Part shown: positions 49,001 through 61,050 of the stretch, piece after piece
How the letters are laid out: every line of letters starts with the position of its first letter
Position numbering within the stretch: the stretch's first letter is position 1
Source of the DNA: Trichosphaerium sp. ATCC 40318
Taxonomy: Eukaryota > Discosea > Flabellinia > Trichosidae
DNA: 64,000 bases
Assembly (NCBI GenBank): GCA_038496445.1
Contig: JALMLS010000605.1
Location: forward strand, 95,055 to 159,054
Direction of reading: 5' to 3'
Notes under the pieces: generated by a model
Database searches by the model: none
What the model was told of the DNA's origin: nothing
Seen by the model: only the letters and a program-made list of their open reading frames with translations
Made by a program: the position numbers and the translations under genes

Positions 49001-51515
49001 GTATTGAGAACAGTCACAAGCTTAAAACAATATTAACGCTTCATAATCCAAAAGAAAAATGGACCGAAGATAAAAAGAAAGAGAGAAAAAGAGTTGTTGT
49101 AAAGTACCTTGTTTACTCTGTCCTCTTGATTCTAGAGAACTCCAAATGCTTGTCAAAAATCAATGAGAATATTAGAAGCCAAAAGAATAGGTAAGCGCAT
49201 AGTTGTCCTGTACATAAAGTACTATGCAAGCACATGCATTCGCATAAAATTTGATTAAGTTATGTTTAGACACATGCTCGAAATGCTTAATATTCTCAAA
49301 ACGAGAATTTTCTTACCAATTCTTGGAGGTAACTATTGATTTGAGGTTTATGTCAATACTCACTTGCTGTTCTTAGATCTAGCACTGGATATTGCCGAAC
49401 GATTCAAACAAACAGTGGCCAATAAAACACCTGGATTCGGTCATATAAAAGACAAGACAATGGGCACGTGATGTTCAAAATAGAACCGGTATTAATGAAT
49501 AATAATAGGCACTAATAAGCATATATTTGCCACCCTTGGTTCCAATAATTATAATTTATATGGACCAGTTCACATCATTCTAAAGAAAGGTGATCGCAGT
49601 ATTTCTAAGCGTTCTATTTTTGAGTTTTTTCTTTTGACACGTGATAGAAATTATGAAGCATGAAGATTGTAATTTTTCTCCAGTTTCAAGTATTTACTAC
49701 TACAAAAGAGAAATACTTGCAAGTAGAAGACCTTGGTCTCTTAATGTACGTTGTAATGATTGTTTGATTAATTAACAAAAACGAAAAGGATGAGAAAGAG
49801 AAGAAAAAAAAGAAATACGAGTTTACAGGTACCGAGGTACAATCAAAAAATCAAACCATGACAAATGACATTTAAACAAGGCTGTTTTCTTAAATCATAG
49901 AGACTTGTTACACGGTTCACAACCAGAATGGAAGGAAGTAATGGCAATGGATATTGAATGCTCGATGAGAAGACTTTTGACTGGCAAAGTACAACATGAT
50001 AAATTTTCTCGACCCCATCCTCATAAGGATAACCCTACAAGTCATGATATCATTGAAGCTTATCTAAATTCAAACGGGCACACTCAAATCGAAGTGCACA
50101 TGCCTTCATTCGTACCTTTATCATTCATTGACAAGATTGTCATTGATAAAACATCTGCTCCAGAGTCGCTATTAGATATCCTTGCAAATATTCCTCATGG
50201 TGATGGCACACTACTTGATGTTGTTGAGTTGAAAAACACAGCTAATGACGTTTCTGAGCACATTAAAACAATGTACTATTAATAGTTCGATCTTTATGCA
50301 TTAAACTTACCATTAATTTAGGTGGTACCAGGGGCACATTGCTAGTGGTGTCTCTGAGAGCTTTAGTAGTAATGAGAAGTGTAAGATAGCTCAAATAGTA
50401 CTTAATAAGGTCTATGAAGAGGATGAGGTAGAAGAAAACAATGTAGAGCAAATGTTAGCAGCTGATATGAAAGAAGACCCAATTACTATTGCGCCAGCTA
50501 AACAAGCAAAACAAAATGACAATGTAACACAAAGCCAAGGTAATGAAGAGGAAAAAACCATGGTTCCAGAACCTGAACTACCTGGTGCAAACGACCTAAT
50601 TAACAAACAGTCGCCAACAGAGGAAAAAGAAATCACTACTTCTAACATGACTGAAGTTGAAGCAAGTGAGAAGCTAAACGGAGCTAACTATGAAATTGAC
50701 TACTTTCGTTCAAAACTCCCTATGAGAGTTTCACATGGACGTCGTAGCGAAGAAATGGAAAGAGAGGGAGAACTTTTAAATGCTGATGTGCGTGCTGCGG
50801 CAAATAAGGAAATGCTTGACGAGCGCTTACCCCCACCTCCCCGCCTCCCCACAAACTACTATCGCACATCAATAGATGACGGTGCAGCAAATAGGGAAAT
50901 TCCTGGCGAGCACTTACCCCCACCTCGCCACATAAACTACACTCGCTCATACCGATATGAGGGCTTTGAACCATTTAACCATCACCATCAATCGTCGTAT
51001 GACATTGCTATGAGGGCGATATCCAAAAGAGAAGCCAATATAAACTACATCCAAGCAATTAACCTTATTGCCAAGTTGCTTGATATTACCAAAAAACAAC
51101 CTATACCTCAAAAATTATGTAAGTATTTGTTAACCTTGTTATTTCTAACTAAAGTACTTTTATTCTAGTCGAAAAACCGGCAATACTCAAAGCGTACCAG
51201 GATGTACTGAAACTTGCTGAAACTGGGGATGATAGCGAAGATCCATCGGTACTTCAAAAGTTCAAGTATGTTGAAAGATAATTACTTTTTTTTTTTGACT
51301 ATTGTTGTAGCCGAGTTAGAGTGAATGAAGAAATACTGCGTAACCAAATGATTGGTATGTATGATAATCAACGCTATCATAGGCGAATACCACAACCAAG
51401 ACATTCCCACAGGCCATTTTTGGATATAGACTACGATTTTCCTGAATATCAGGATGATTTTGAGGAAGAGATACATGATGTATTTCCACAAACAGAAATT
51501 GTTGACGAGATATAA
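46033..51515 (+). CDS. Large tandem macro-domain protein
   Basis: ATG 46033; roughly 20 exons to TAA 51515. N-terminal ~150 residues are Gln/Pro-rich with a repeated HHGGRRLP / NHGGRLLQ element. A first, degenerate macro-like domain (~47080-47690) ends with SLGIPFGGTDNEGSEVFALI. A second, well-conserved macro domain (47890-48580) reads VELVVGNIASESSQVIVSPC, NNKGGAAKAIVSKAGVQSL, RVEAIVHAFTPKYEPEND and GGFQSVSFPAIGTG. The next ~450 residues are helical with blocks such as IFATLGSNNYNLYGPVHII and EWKEVMAMDIECSMRRLL that I do not recognise. An acidic, disordered Pro-rich tail follows. Tandem macro domains recall macroPARPs, but no ADP-ribosyltransferase core was seen. Could be two adjacent genes split near 48700, though phases fit one. 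Confidence 0.7.
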
Positions 51516-51895
51516 GCTATTTTGCCAAATAAATTGGTGTTATCAATGTACTCTTTTTTTTTTTGCCTTTCTGAAGTTGTGGCACTCAATTTCTAATGAA
51601 ACAACAGAACTTGCATCAGGTAAAATAACACATATATATGAGTATGAGTACTGCTACAGTTAATTGGCATAAAGGAATTAAATAAATGTTCGTGCACTAG
51701 GTTATTCCCATCTGCTTCACGGAATGTGATAATTAGTTGTTACTTCGATCATGCTAGAGCCACTGCCTGTTGGCAGTAAGGAAATGGTATTCAGGCTTGT
51801 TTTTTCGTCAAAGCCAGTATTCACTGCTCTACATCACATGACAGCTTCAATAAAAAAACAAGTTACACCATTATTATGTACATTTTGGAGATACA
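51516..51895. other. Convergent intergenic spacer
   Basis: 380 bases between converging genes, AT-rich with a T10 tract near 51556; nothing recognised beyond likely 3' ends. Confidence 0.45.
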
Positions 51896-54800
51896 CTACA
51901 ATACAACAGTTTCGGCTTCTGTATCTTTATCTTTATCTTGCCCTTTAAGTTGTTGTAGTTCAGCTTTAAGTGCTGCATTCTTTTTCTTTAGCCGTGTATT
52001 TTTGGTTCTTTCGTCATTGTACTTTGTCTCCCAGTCTTCTGCCATCCTTGTACGGACATGCGTACTATCACTTGGCTCATCTGAAGTTGCTCGAGCGCCT
52101 GATGAAGAAGAATCGACAAGCAGGCCCTCAATGAGTAAGATTTTTTGGATAAACAAAGCAACAATTGTCAATCCTAGTACAATAGATTAACAGCATGAAC
52201 TTTACATCTTTCTGACTACCTGCGCCCAGTATTACTGATAGTGATCGCAATGCATAAAGCCCATAGCGCGTTCTTTCGTTAGCTTCATCGTTAAGTGCAT
52301 ACGAGAATCCGAACCCCAAGACAGCAAAGAAAACTACATTATACAATGCAAAAGCTATCACTTTGCTTTCGTTCAAGTGCTTGTACTTTATGTAATGTAC
52401 TTGCCATCCGGTGTATATACCAAACAACATCAACACGCACTTCGAGAAAGTTAAAATTATTCACGTATTTCAATACTGTACCTTGTATGCAACCATCACT
52501 CCTATCAATGTTTGATTTGCCAATGATCGCCTTGCTTCACAAAAAAGGTACGCCTTACTCAAGTAATAAGGGTCAGGAAGGATTGTCCTTGCTTGCGGAA
52601 AGGCAATCGCTGAGTACAACAAGAGTAACACCTAGAACATCCAATAAGTATATAGCAATAACACATAAGGAAAATAACGTACAATGTCGACAGTAACAAA
52701 ACCAAGAACACATATAAAAACATGCGCATCTGACACTACAATAACCTTCAACCTCTTTGCCTGCCTCATTATCAATACTACACGTAAAGACTTTGCAAAT
52801 AGAGAACTAGTGTTCAACATCAATATAATGGTTGTTTAAAGAAGACAAGACGTACCCAAACATAACAGAAAATCCAATATTAAAAGTGTAAAAAGCCAAG
52901 TGACATGTGAATGTTGTCCATTGTGAAGGAAGCCATACAAAATTTGTAACAAGTAATAAAAGCGCACCAAATGCCACCAATAATAAGAAGTTAACAGATG
53001 ACCCACGCACTATCCTATTGTTCCTCAGAGATCCTACGAATATAGAAAAAGCCACAACAATCAACAAAGCTATGACAGTGAAAACTGTCATTATAATTTC
53101 GCTCACGTGACCTATCACGGAAGAGAAATTAGCAGAGGCGTAAAACTAAAAGTATATCAGCTTACCGAATTCTATTGAAACGACCCTCTCATGTGGAAGC
53201 GGTGTAGGATACACGAGCTCAGAGTTTGTAGTAGCACCTAGAGGCGCTATAATTTTAAGAGCGTTTGTTACATCGCTGCCACCGTTGGGAACCTGTAGCT
53301 GAACATAGTACGGATCCCATCGACAAGACCGATCCTCTTTTTGCGTTAGGCAAATACATACTGCGATTTAGTACCCGGATCCCAAGAGTAGATTCCATTG
53401 AACGTTTCGAATTCTGACATCAAAAGACGGCTGAGGACTTTAGTGGCATCAAGAGACTGTGATGCCTATTTTAAATTTTAGACAGAACTTTGTTGAGGTT
53501 CATCCTGTTGACTTACTTTTATGGATTCTACCCACATCATGCATGAAAGAAATCCCCATACTGGCATAGGTATATCTAAAGTTCTGCCAGTTGCATTGGT
53601 GTACATTTCAGTAAAGTTTGCCATTGAAATACCAGTGTAAATATCAGCAGGAAACTCTGACTCAGAGACGAACTATATGATGTTACACGTGTTCATGGTT
53701 AATAGGCTAATGTTACCCGAGAAATGCCGCTCATGAGATTGGCATCAACAAGAGGGCTAATTGCAAAGATATCTATGAACACAGTAAGCAAACGCTTGTG
53801 AACTTTTTTTTTGTTTTTTCACAAAATGTAAACAAACAGTACCATCAAGTCGCGAATAAAAGCCGTCAAAACCGCCCGTTACAATAAGACGAGGAAGTTT
53901 ATCTAGTTCAACTAAACGTTTCAGCATGTGAAAAACAGCAGCAGTCCGTGTTGAAATGATCATAACATCAAGGTTATCATGCTTTGTGGTTTTGTTAATC
54001 GATTTATAAAAAAATAAAGATAGCAACGCACGCTTGCAATGCGATCAGCTGTTCCCGTCCAATTAGCAATGGAAGTTTCAGTTGTGAAATCAAAATTAGC
54101 AAGTGAGCTTTCTTCAAAGGCAATAGTCTCCAACAACTTAACTCGGAACTGAGGCAACTCTTGTTGTAGAACCTAAAATGACATATTTAATAAAAATAAA
54201 TCCCGAAAAGATCTTTTTTTGGAAAACACCACGTGCGCACATCACAACTTGTCTCATGGAATACTTGCGCTCTAAAACCGCACACTAGTACTGCAGTCTT
54301 CATCTCTTTAATGCGTATGAAAGGGAGCATAGAGCTGTAAGCTCTGGGAGTTGTTAGATATGTTCGGTTCAAAGGAAAAAAGATCATACCGTTTCGGAGA
54401 TAACCCTAATGGCACCACTTGCGTAAAGTTGTAGATACCTTTTGGCCCACGCCAAAAAAAATCAGATTCTCCTCCAGCATTGATACTAGGACATCCGCGC
54501 TGCTCCAGTCCAATCGTTGGGCGTACAGTGCTTATGGGATGTGGTGATGTAATCAAAAAGTGATTAGATATATTCATATTCATCTCCTCGCAAAACTCTA
54601 TGTAATGTTCTTCAGCTGTAAAATCGTTTTCTTGCGAATCCTTTACGTTCAATTCAAGTGTGTAAGTTATTCCATCAACGTCAATACCGCCTCTTTTATT
54701 CATTAGGTCGACGTATAGCCTGATAGAAGCGTTAATTTGGCAGAATTACTAGATTAGTATTTCGTGTTACTTGCTTCATTCCCACGTATACTTCATTGTC

Positions 54801-54923
54801 AAGGAAGACATTTATTGAACCGTTTGCTCCGGTAAGAGCGAGACTCGCGGAAAGTTTGATAGTATCCGTTACGCAATAAACTAGAGGTGCCAGAAGCAAC
54901 AAAAACAACAAGTGGTGTTCCAT
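51896..54923 (-). CDS. GABA-B-like class C G-protein-coupled receptor (paralogue 2)
   Basis: ATG 54923 with signal peptide (MEHHLLFLLLLAPLVYCVTD). The ligand domain includes GLEQRGCPSINAGGESDFFW and VVPLGLSPKR (compare GLSPKR in paralogue 1). The seven-span part begins near 53110 (IIMTVFTVIALLIVVAFSIF) and contains VVFFAVLGFGFSYALNDEAN. The coiled-coil tail (TKYNDERTKNTRLKKKNAAL) ends at 51896. The exon pattern parallels paralogue 1 throughout, including NSELVYPTPLPHERVVSIEF versus NSELVYPAPQPYERSMQIEF. Introns carry CACGTG at 53104, 53686 and 54230. It faces the F-box/LRR gene at 55195 head-to-head. Confidence 0.88.
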
Positions 54924-55194
54924 GTTCGGAGTAAAACTTTCTCCTTCTTTTTTTTGAAGTCGGCAATAGTCACGTGCACACATATCCTTCCTATCAATGC
55001 TGCTCACTATCGGGTAACATCTACTCTATTGTGAGAAAGAATACCAATCTAGGCAAAGAATTACGCTTGCATGAGCTGGAGTCAAGCCATTTCTAATTTT
55101 GTTGTTACAAATTGATACTGTGTGACCATCATGAAGTTGTCCATTCCCAAAAGGTCAGATTAATCATCGCGACCGCACCCTGCTTAACGTATTA
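54924..55194. promoter_or_regulatory. Divergent spacer with CACGTG
   Basis: 271 bases between the receptor ATG (54923) and the F-box/LRR ATG (55195). CACGTG at 54971 lies 48 bases upstream of the receptor start, the same distance as the site at 17465 upstream of paralogue 1. A further site at 55222 is in the LRR coding start. Confidence 0.5.
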
Positions 55195-56424
55195 ATGTTT
55201 ATTAGTAATTATAGCGTTAAACACGTGATTCAGCTTTCCGACCTTCCAGTGGAGATATTGGCGCATTGCTTCCTGTCTCTAAGACGTACAGCAAGAATAA
55301 AGGCTTCACAATCGTGTTGGCTTTTTTCGGATATTATCCACCATCACGTGGGCTACATAGCACTGAGAATAAAGTCAAGAGCATCTGTTAAGCGTCTGAA
55401 AGCGAGTCCACTTCTTCAAAATACGCAAATTGATTTATCGACATTTTCAGAAGCGACAGATGATGACCTGTCTTATCTTTCGGGTGTAAGACATCTAAGA
55501 CTTTGGAACAATACAAACATTACCGATAATGGTCTCAAACACGTTTCAACTGTTGATACAGTGACCATGAGGTGCTATCAAATTACAGACAAAGGTATGA
55601 AGTTCATTTCAGGAGCGAGTCAAATCTGTCTCTACAATGCCAAGGGTATTACAAACAATGGATTCAAACTATTGAAAGGTACAACAATTATTGGATTATT
55701 TAACTCTCACATCACTGATGACGCTCTAAAATGCCTTGCTGGAGTTCATACGATAAAACTAGGGAGGTGTAAGAACATTACTAATGATGGCTTAAAGGCT
55801 CTCGCTGGAGTTCATAAAATATGTGTTGCTAATACAAACATTACAGATGAAGGTGTTCTTGCATTGCTAAGCAATGGAAACACGGTTTATGATATCGATT
55901 TACGAAACTGTCATGTCTCTGGTAGGAGTATTAAACAACTTGGCAAAGCGCACAAGATTGATATAAGCGGTACCAATGTGACAGACGATGGTCTTAGAGG
56001 TCTAGTGAATGTACATACACTCATTTTAAGATCATGTTACAACATTACTTTGAGAGGAATATCAGCTCTTAAGAACGTACATACCATTGATATCAGAGAG
56101 ACTAACGCTGAAGACTCATGGCTCTTTGCTTTATCTCATGTCAACAAGATTAAGTTAAGTGGCACGAAGATCACTAATGCTGGGTTGAGAGGACTTAGCA
56201 AAGTGAAACATGTGTGTATGAGGAAATGTGAACAAATAACAGATAGTGGAGTAAAGCATTTGGTAAACGTAGAAACGTTGGATGTTTCATGGTGTCCTAA
56301 AGTCACAAAAGACTTTATTGAACACTTACCATGCCTCAAGATACTTACGTGCTATGATACAGCAATATCCTTGCCTGGTACAAATTCTACAAGTTTGACT
56401 ATACTTCCAGAACATCGGTGCTAA
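55195..56424 (+). CDS. F-box/LRR repeat protein (paralogue 2)
   Basis: A single exon of 409 residues. F-box at ~12-55 (LSDLPVEILAHCFLSL ... CWLFSDIIHHHVGY, sharing the HVGY end and the following SPLLQNTQIDL with paralogue 1). Then come ~13 LRRs with more divergent units (ITDDALKCLAGVHTIKLGRC, ITDSGVKHLVNVETLDVSWC). The family recruits substrates to SCF ubiquitin ligases. The C-terminus ends after the last repeat. Together with the gene at 44310-45812 it brackets the macro-domain gene and the second receptor. Confidence 0.9.
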   Translation: MFISNYSVKHVIQLSDLPVEILAHCFLSLRRTARIKASQSCWLFSDIIHHHVGYIALRIKSRASVKRLKASPLLQNTQIDLSTFSEATDDDLSYLSGVRHLRLWNNTNITDNGLKHVSTVDTVTMRCYQITDKGMKFISGASQICLYNAKGITNNGFKLLKGTTIIGLFNSHITDDALKCLAGVHTIKLGRCKNITNDGLKALAGVHKICVANTNITDEGVLALLSNGNTVYDIDLRNCHVSGRSIKQLGKAHKIDISGTNVTDDGLRGLVNVHTLILRSCYNITLRGISALKNVHTIDIRETNAEDSWLFALSHVNKIKLSGTKITNAGLRGLSKVKHVCMRKCEQITDSGVKHLVNVETLDVSWCPKVTKDFIEHLPCLKILTCYDTAISLPGTNSTSLTILPEHRC

Positions 56425-56636
56425 TTACACCACTTAAGACGGACAGCTTAGTTCTGTGATAGAATTTTCCAACTAACCTTACTTGCCAGACAACAAGATC
56501 TTGTCGCTGAATATTGTTGTAATAAAGAGCCATACAATGTACTTATGGTATCCTCAGGGAAACATCTTGTAATAACTAATTTTGCTCGATTTGGCTTAAA
56601 GAAGTCATTTTAAGTTATTTTTCATCTAAAACCCAA

Positions 56637-59600
56637 ATGATGCTGCAGCGTACGATCGCTGTTTTCTTGGTGTTGGCAGTACGACATCTATTTCCTAATA
56701 AATACATGCCGTTTAATCATGTTACAGGTTGCGTATGCGGCCAACATTATTGTGAATGGTAAAGACACCGAAAGAATGTTTTATGGTAAGCACGTGAAAA
56801 TTAATCAAACGAAAAAAAAACGGTTGATGGATCACAACACTAACTAGCACTACTTTTCTTTCGAATTTGTTTATTTCGGATATCTTCGCTTGATTCTAAT
56901 TTTATGTAAGGTATTGGAGGACTCAGCGCCGGTAGTAGCACAGTGCTAGTCCAAGATTGTAATGAATACTTTAGGTGCCAGTTCTCGCCTTCTTGTTGAC
57001 TACGAGGAACCTTATCGCTCTCAGATACTCGACTATGTACGTTGATGGATATAGATCCTCATTGTAAATCACGTGACACCTTGTTTTTTAGCTGTTCAAG
57101 CCTAATTTCGGTGCTTCGCTTCATATTCTGAAAGTAGAAATCGGTGGTGACACTCAAAGTACAGATGGAACTGAATCTAGCCACATGCACTTCAAGGAAG
57201 ACCTTAACTTCAAGAGAGGTACACAGCGCTTATTTATTGCTGCAGCTTGTTTTTAATTACTACAGGATACGAATTTTGGCTTTTAGTAGAGGCAAAGAAG
57301 AGAAACCCTGACATCACCACTTATGCTTTATCTTGGGGAGTACCTGGATGGATTGGTGACTATTTCTCACAAGATAACATTGACTACCAGGTGAAATGGC
57401 TTCAAGGTGAGCGTTATTCAACCACGTGTTGTAGATTGACTTTTGTTAAGGTGTTAAAGCTAACTACAACATTGAAATCGACTACATTGGTATATGGAAC
57501 GAGAGGCCTTACCAAGTTGACTATATTATAAACCTCAGGTGTGTTTGTTGTTTCAAATTGGCTTTGCAAACTCTTTGTTTCAAGTAAGGCTATTACTGCT
57601 GCTGGACTCAAAACAAAGATTGTAGCTGCGGATAGCGCCGGGAACAAGTGGAAAATCGTGGAAGGTTTTGTTTTCATTAGTAAATCTTTCACTAAAGCTA
57701 TTAGACATGAAGAGTAATCCAGAATTAAAAGAAGCAGTGGACGTTGTAGGAGGTATGTAGCGAACAAGTTCTATTGTTTTAATAATATTTGTAAGTTCAC
57801 TATCCTGGCACTACTAGCACACCTGATGCTGTGGCGCTTGGCACTCCTCTTTGGTCATCTGAAGATTATTCTACACACTCAAATAATGTTGGCAGTGGAT
57901 GCTGGGCTCGTATTTTGAACCAAAATTAGTAAAAAACTAAGAAGCTTCAATCACACTTTCCTTATTTGTTTTAAATAGCGTTAATGGGTACATGACAAGT
58001 ACAATCTCATGGAGTCTTATTGCTGCGTGGGATCCAGGATTTCCATACAAAGGAGATGGACTCATGTGGTCATGGTGGCCTTGGAGGTAGTGTATTTAGA
58101 GCATGTATACATCCTAGCTAACAAATTTCTAAACAGCGGCTCTTATGTTGTCTCTGGTACTATTTGGGGCAGCGCTCACACGACACAAGTACGTTTGTCA
58201 GTTTTACGAAGCTTAGTTTGTTATCGAAGTTCACAAAACCTGGTTGGAAGTATCTAAAGCACGGCTCAGGCGTTGGTCATTTACCTGAAGGTAAAATCAT
58301 AAACGTTTGCTTAAAAAACTAACACTTTATTCTTAGGCGGAAGTGTTGTAACGCTAGTACCTCCTGAAGCGAATGGAGACTTTACTATGGTTATTGAAAC
58401 CATGACACATGATAACTCACTTTGCATAAGGTGCGAAGTTGTTTGTTTCAATTTGGCTTCTTATTTGCTAACTCGCATAGACCACACCTACCGCCATACG
58501 AAGTTAAACCTCAGAATGTAACATTCCAACTTGAAGGATTAAAATCAGACGGCACGTGATAAATTCGCTACTTAAATTGTTAGCACATGTGTTTTTTTTT
58601 TGTAGTTAACATCCATCTATTTTTAGAACCACTCAATGTTTGGTACTCTCATTTTTCTGCCAATGAATCCCAAGTAGTGTACTTCAAACATTCTACTGTA
58701 ATGCCAAAGAATGGAGAAATCACTATGCAACTTGGTACGATTTTTCACAAGAGAATCAATTTTTATAGTTTTTTAACGTTGTATAGTTTTGGATGAACTC
58801 ATTACCGTAACCACTATGTCTGGAGGTGCTAAAGGAAGTTATGGAACACCGCCACCAGCCAAAAGTTTTCCAGACAAGTGGTCAGATAACTTTGAGTCAT
58901 ACCCTGAGTTTCAAGAAGGAAAATACTTCATGGATCAAACAGGCGTTTGGGAAATATACAAGTCTTCTAAAGGTAACACAATGAGACAAGTAGTACCAGA
59001 ACCACCAATAAAATGGTGTACAGAATCTTCTCAACCAATTACTCTTATCGGAGATAATACATGGAGGTACCAATAAAAAGTGTCATTTGGACTGTTTTTT
59101 GACATTGATGATAATAAAGGGACATGACGGTTGAGTTTGATGCCTTGATCGAATCAAAAGGAAATATCGTCGCAGGAGGTACGTTCTATAGATTTGTGGT
59201 TATTAAAGCGGTTACTAAAAGATTGTACTAGCTCGCGTTGGCTACGGAGGGTGCTCTGAAAGCTACAACAATGGTACATTATTCTACTTTTGGAATTTCA
59301 TCCAAACTTATGTTGTTAGGATATTTTTTTAAGATTAGTGTCACTGGTGCTTGGAGTATTCTTTCTGGTGTTGAGGTATACACTAAGTATAAAGTTCTAT
59401 CATGTGGTCATCTAACCTTTTTTCCAAAAACAGACACTAAAATCAGGAACACTTTCTTTTGGAACTAACAAATGGCATAACATTAGATTGAATGTTACAT
59501 CTAGTACTGTATCTGCTTATGTTGATAATAATCTAATAGGAACGGTGAATAGCTCTTCATACAAGTACGCTACCAAATCGAAAAAGACAATGCAGAGTTC

Positions 59601-59696
59601 TATTAATTTAACAAAACTAGCAATGGTTGGGCTGCTGTTGGTAGTAGTTTTGATTATACTCAGTTTGATAACTTTGTATTGACTCACGCTACATAA
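56637..59696 (+). CDS. GALC: Galactocerebrosidase (GH59)
   Basis: ATG 56637 opens a signal peptide interrupted by an intron. About 17 exons follow the animal GALC order: [66 protein letters not shown], then [15 protein letters not shown] with the acid/base Glu (~57500) and [20 protein letters not shown] with the nucleophile Glu (~57875). Next come [31 protein letters not shown] and a C-terminal lectin-like domain ending [13 protein letters not shown] (TAA 59694-59696). It removes galactose from galactosylceramide in lysosomes or outside the cell. Catalytic residues are intact and length is as in the family. Introns carry CACGTG at 56791, 57070, 57423 and 58553. Confidence 0.92.
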
Positions 59697-59886
59697 AAGA
59701 ACACTTAACAAAAGTTGAGAAATAGCCTTAATCGCTTGACTTAGCTGCTTACTTCTTTTATAATAAATGTAGTTTTTTGTGGTACCAAATTAGATAAAAA
59801 CTGACTTTGTCAGGTAATTTATTGATAGGCAATCCTGTACTATCAATTAGAGCAATTCTTACTTTGGCTGGACAAATTGAAACCAT

Positions 59887-60178
59887 GAAAACAAGTGAAC
59901 AGTTTGAAGGAAATGTTCGATTAAGCCATTTTTTACAAGATTTTATACGACTTCCGTGTGGTACAAAGGTAGTTATCTAAAAGTCAAATAATTCAGGCTT
60001 CGTTGTTTTGATAAAGTGCCTCTATCAAACTCTTTGTATGGTTTTGCTAGCAGATGATGGAACTCCATGTTTTGTTGTACAAAATCTCGGCAATCCAGGT
60101 TGTTTGGATGATGTTACTCTGGCTTACATCACGCTGATATCATTTGTGGCAAAACAAGCACGTTTAGTGGGCAAATAA
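59887..60178 (+). CDS. Hypothetical small protein, 5' end uncertain
   Basis: Two exons: MKTSEQFEGNVRLSHFLQDF ... PCGTK up to the donor at ~59969, then DDGTPCFVVQNLGNPGCLDD to TAA at 60176-60178. The frame is also open upstream (GNPVLSIRAILTLAGQIE, from about 59818), so the gene probably begins in an earlier exon that I could not place. About 75-100 residues, helical, three Cys, no membrane span. No family recognised. Confidence 0.45.
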
Positions 60179-60384
60179 AGCCTTCAGTGTTGATTTTTAT
60201 TGTATCTGGTTTATAGACGTTTTGTTGATTGATACAATAAAACTGTGTAGTGCAACTTAAAACCAAAATAAAGTTGCGATAGATTGAAAGTGTAATACGA
60301 GTGATTGAAAAGATGATTGATTTAAGAATTGTACAATAACTTTTATTTAACAAGTACAGTGATTACTGTTTGTTTTGTATCTTA

Positions 60385-60785
60385 TTAAATCGTCAAGTCT
60401 GATACCCAAATGAAGAAACCAACAATGAGAACCATGAAAAGTAAAGCTAGGGGGAAAAGTAAAGTTAATAGTTATTCAAACGGTGTTTAATCAGAGTACC
60501 TTCTGGTTGAGGGTCATAAGAAACTTGAGGTTTTGTTGGTTGATCGATTGACCTTATCAACTGTGATGAACTTTGTTTGTATGCTCCTGGTCGGTTATTT
60601 GACTTCTGTTGTTGTGATTGAGATGTTTGTATTGTGTTGATAGATTGTTGTTTTTGTTCTTGATATTGCTGTTGTTCAACGTTTTTGTGTTCAATAGGAT
60701 ACGGTGATGGTACTTGCTGTTTTGTTAAACAAGAATAGCATAGTGAACCAATTAATACAATGTAAAGAAAGAAGAGTTGTGTCAT
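60385..60785 (-). CDS. Single-span membrane protein with Gln-rich ectodomain
   Basis: ATG 60785, signal peptide MTQLFFLYIVLIGSLCYSC, ~80 residues rich in Gln, Ser and Pro (QQQYQEQKQQSINTI). A 56-base intron (donor GTACTC at about 60500, acceptor CCCCCTAG at 60448) then joins in phase to a C-terminal membrane span (LLFMVLIVGFFIWV) and a four-residue tail, TAA at 60385-60387. Without the splice the frame runs on to a stop but loses the anchor. A small type I or double-anchored surface protein; function unknown. Confidence 0.62.
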
Positions 60786-61050
60786 CGAGTGAGAGTTTGT
60801 AAAAATGAAGTTAAGTCATTTGTGCTAAATTTCAATCAAGAAAATTACAAACATTTCAAGTCAGATTGATTTTACCATGTATCACGGAAATAAACGCTAG
60901 ATTGGTACCTATGTAAAACAATCCAATGCTCAAGCGCAGTAAAGGAAATATACAATGGACACAAAAGGAAAAAACAGGTTGAAACAATTACTAAGTTATA
61001 TATCAAGTACATGACACGGCGTTTATTGGTTGTTTGCTGTGTATGCTACT

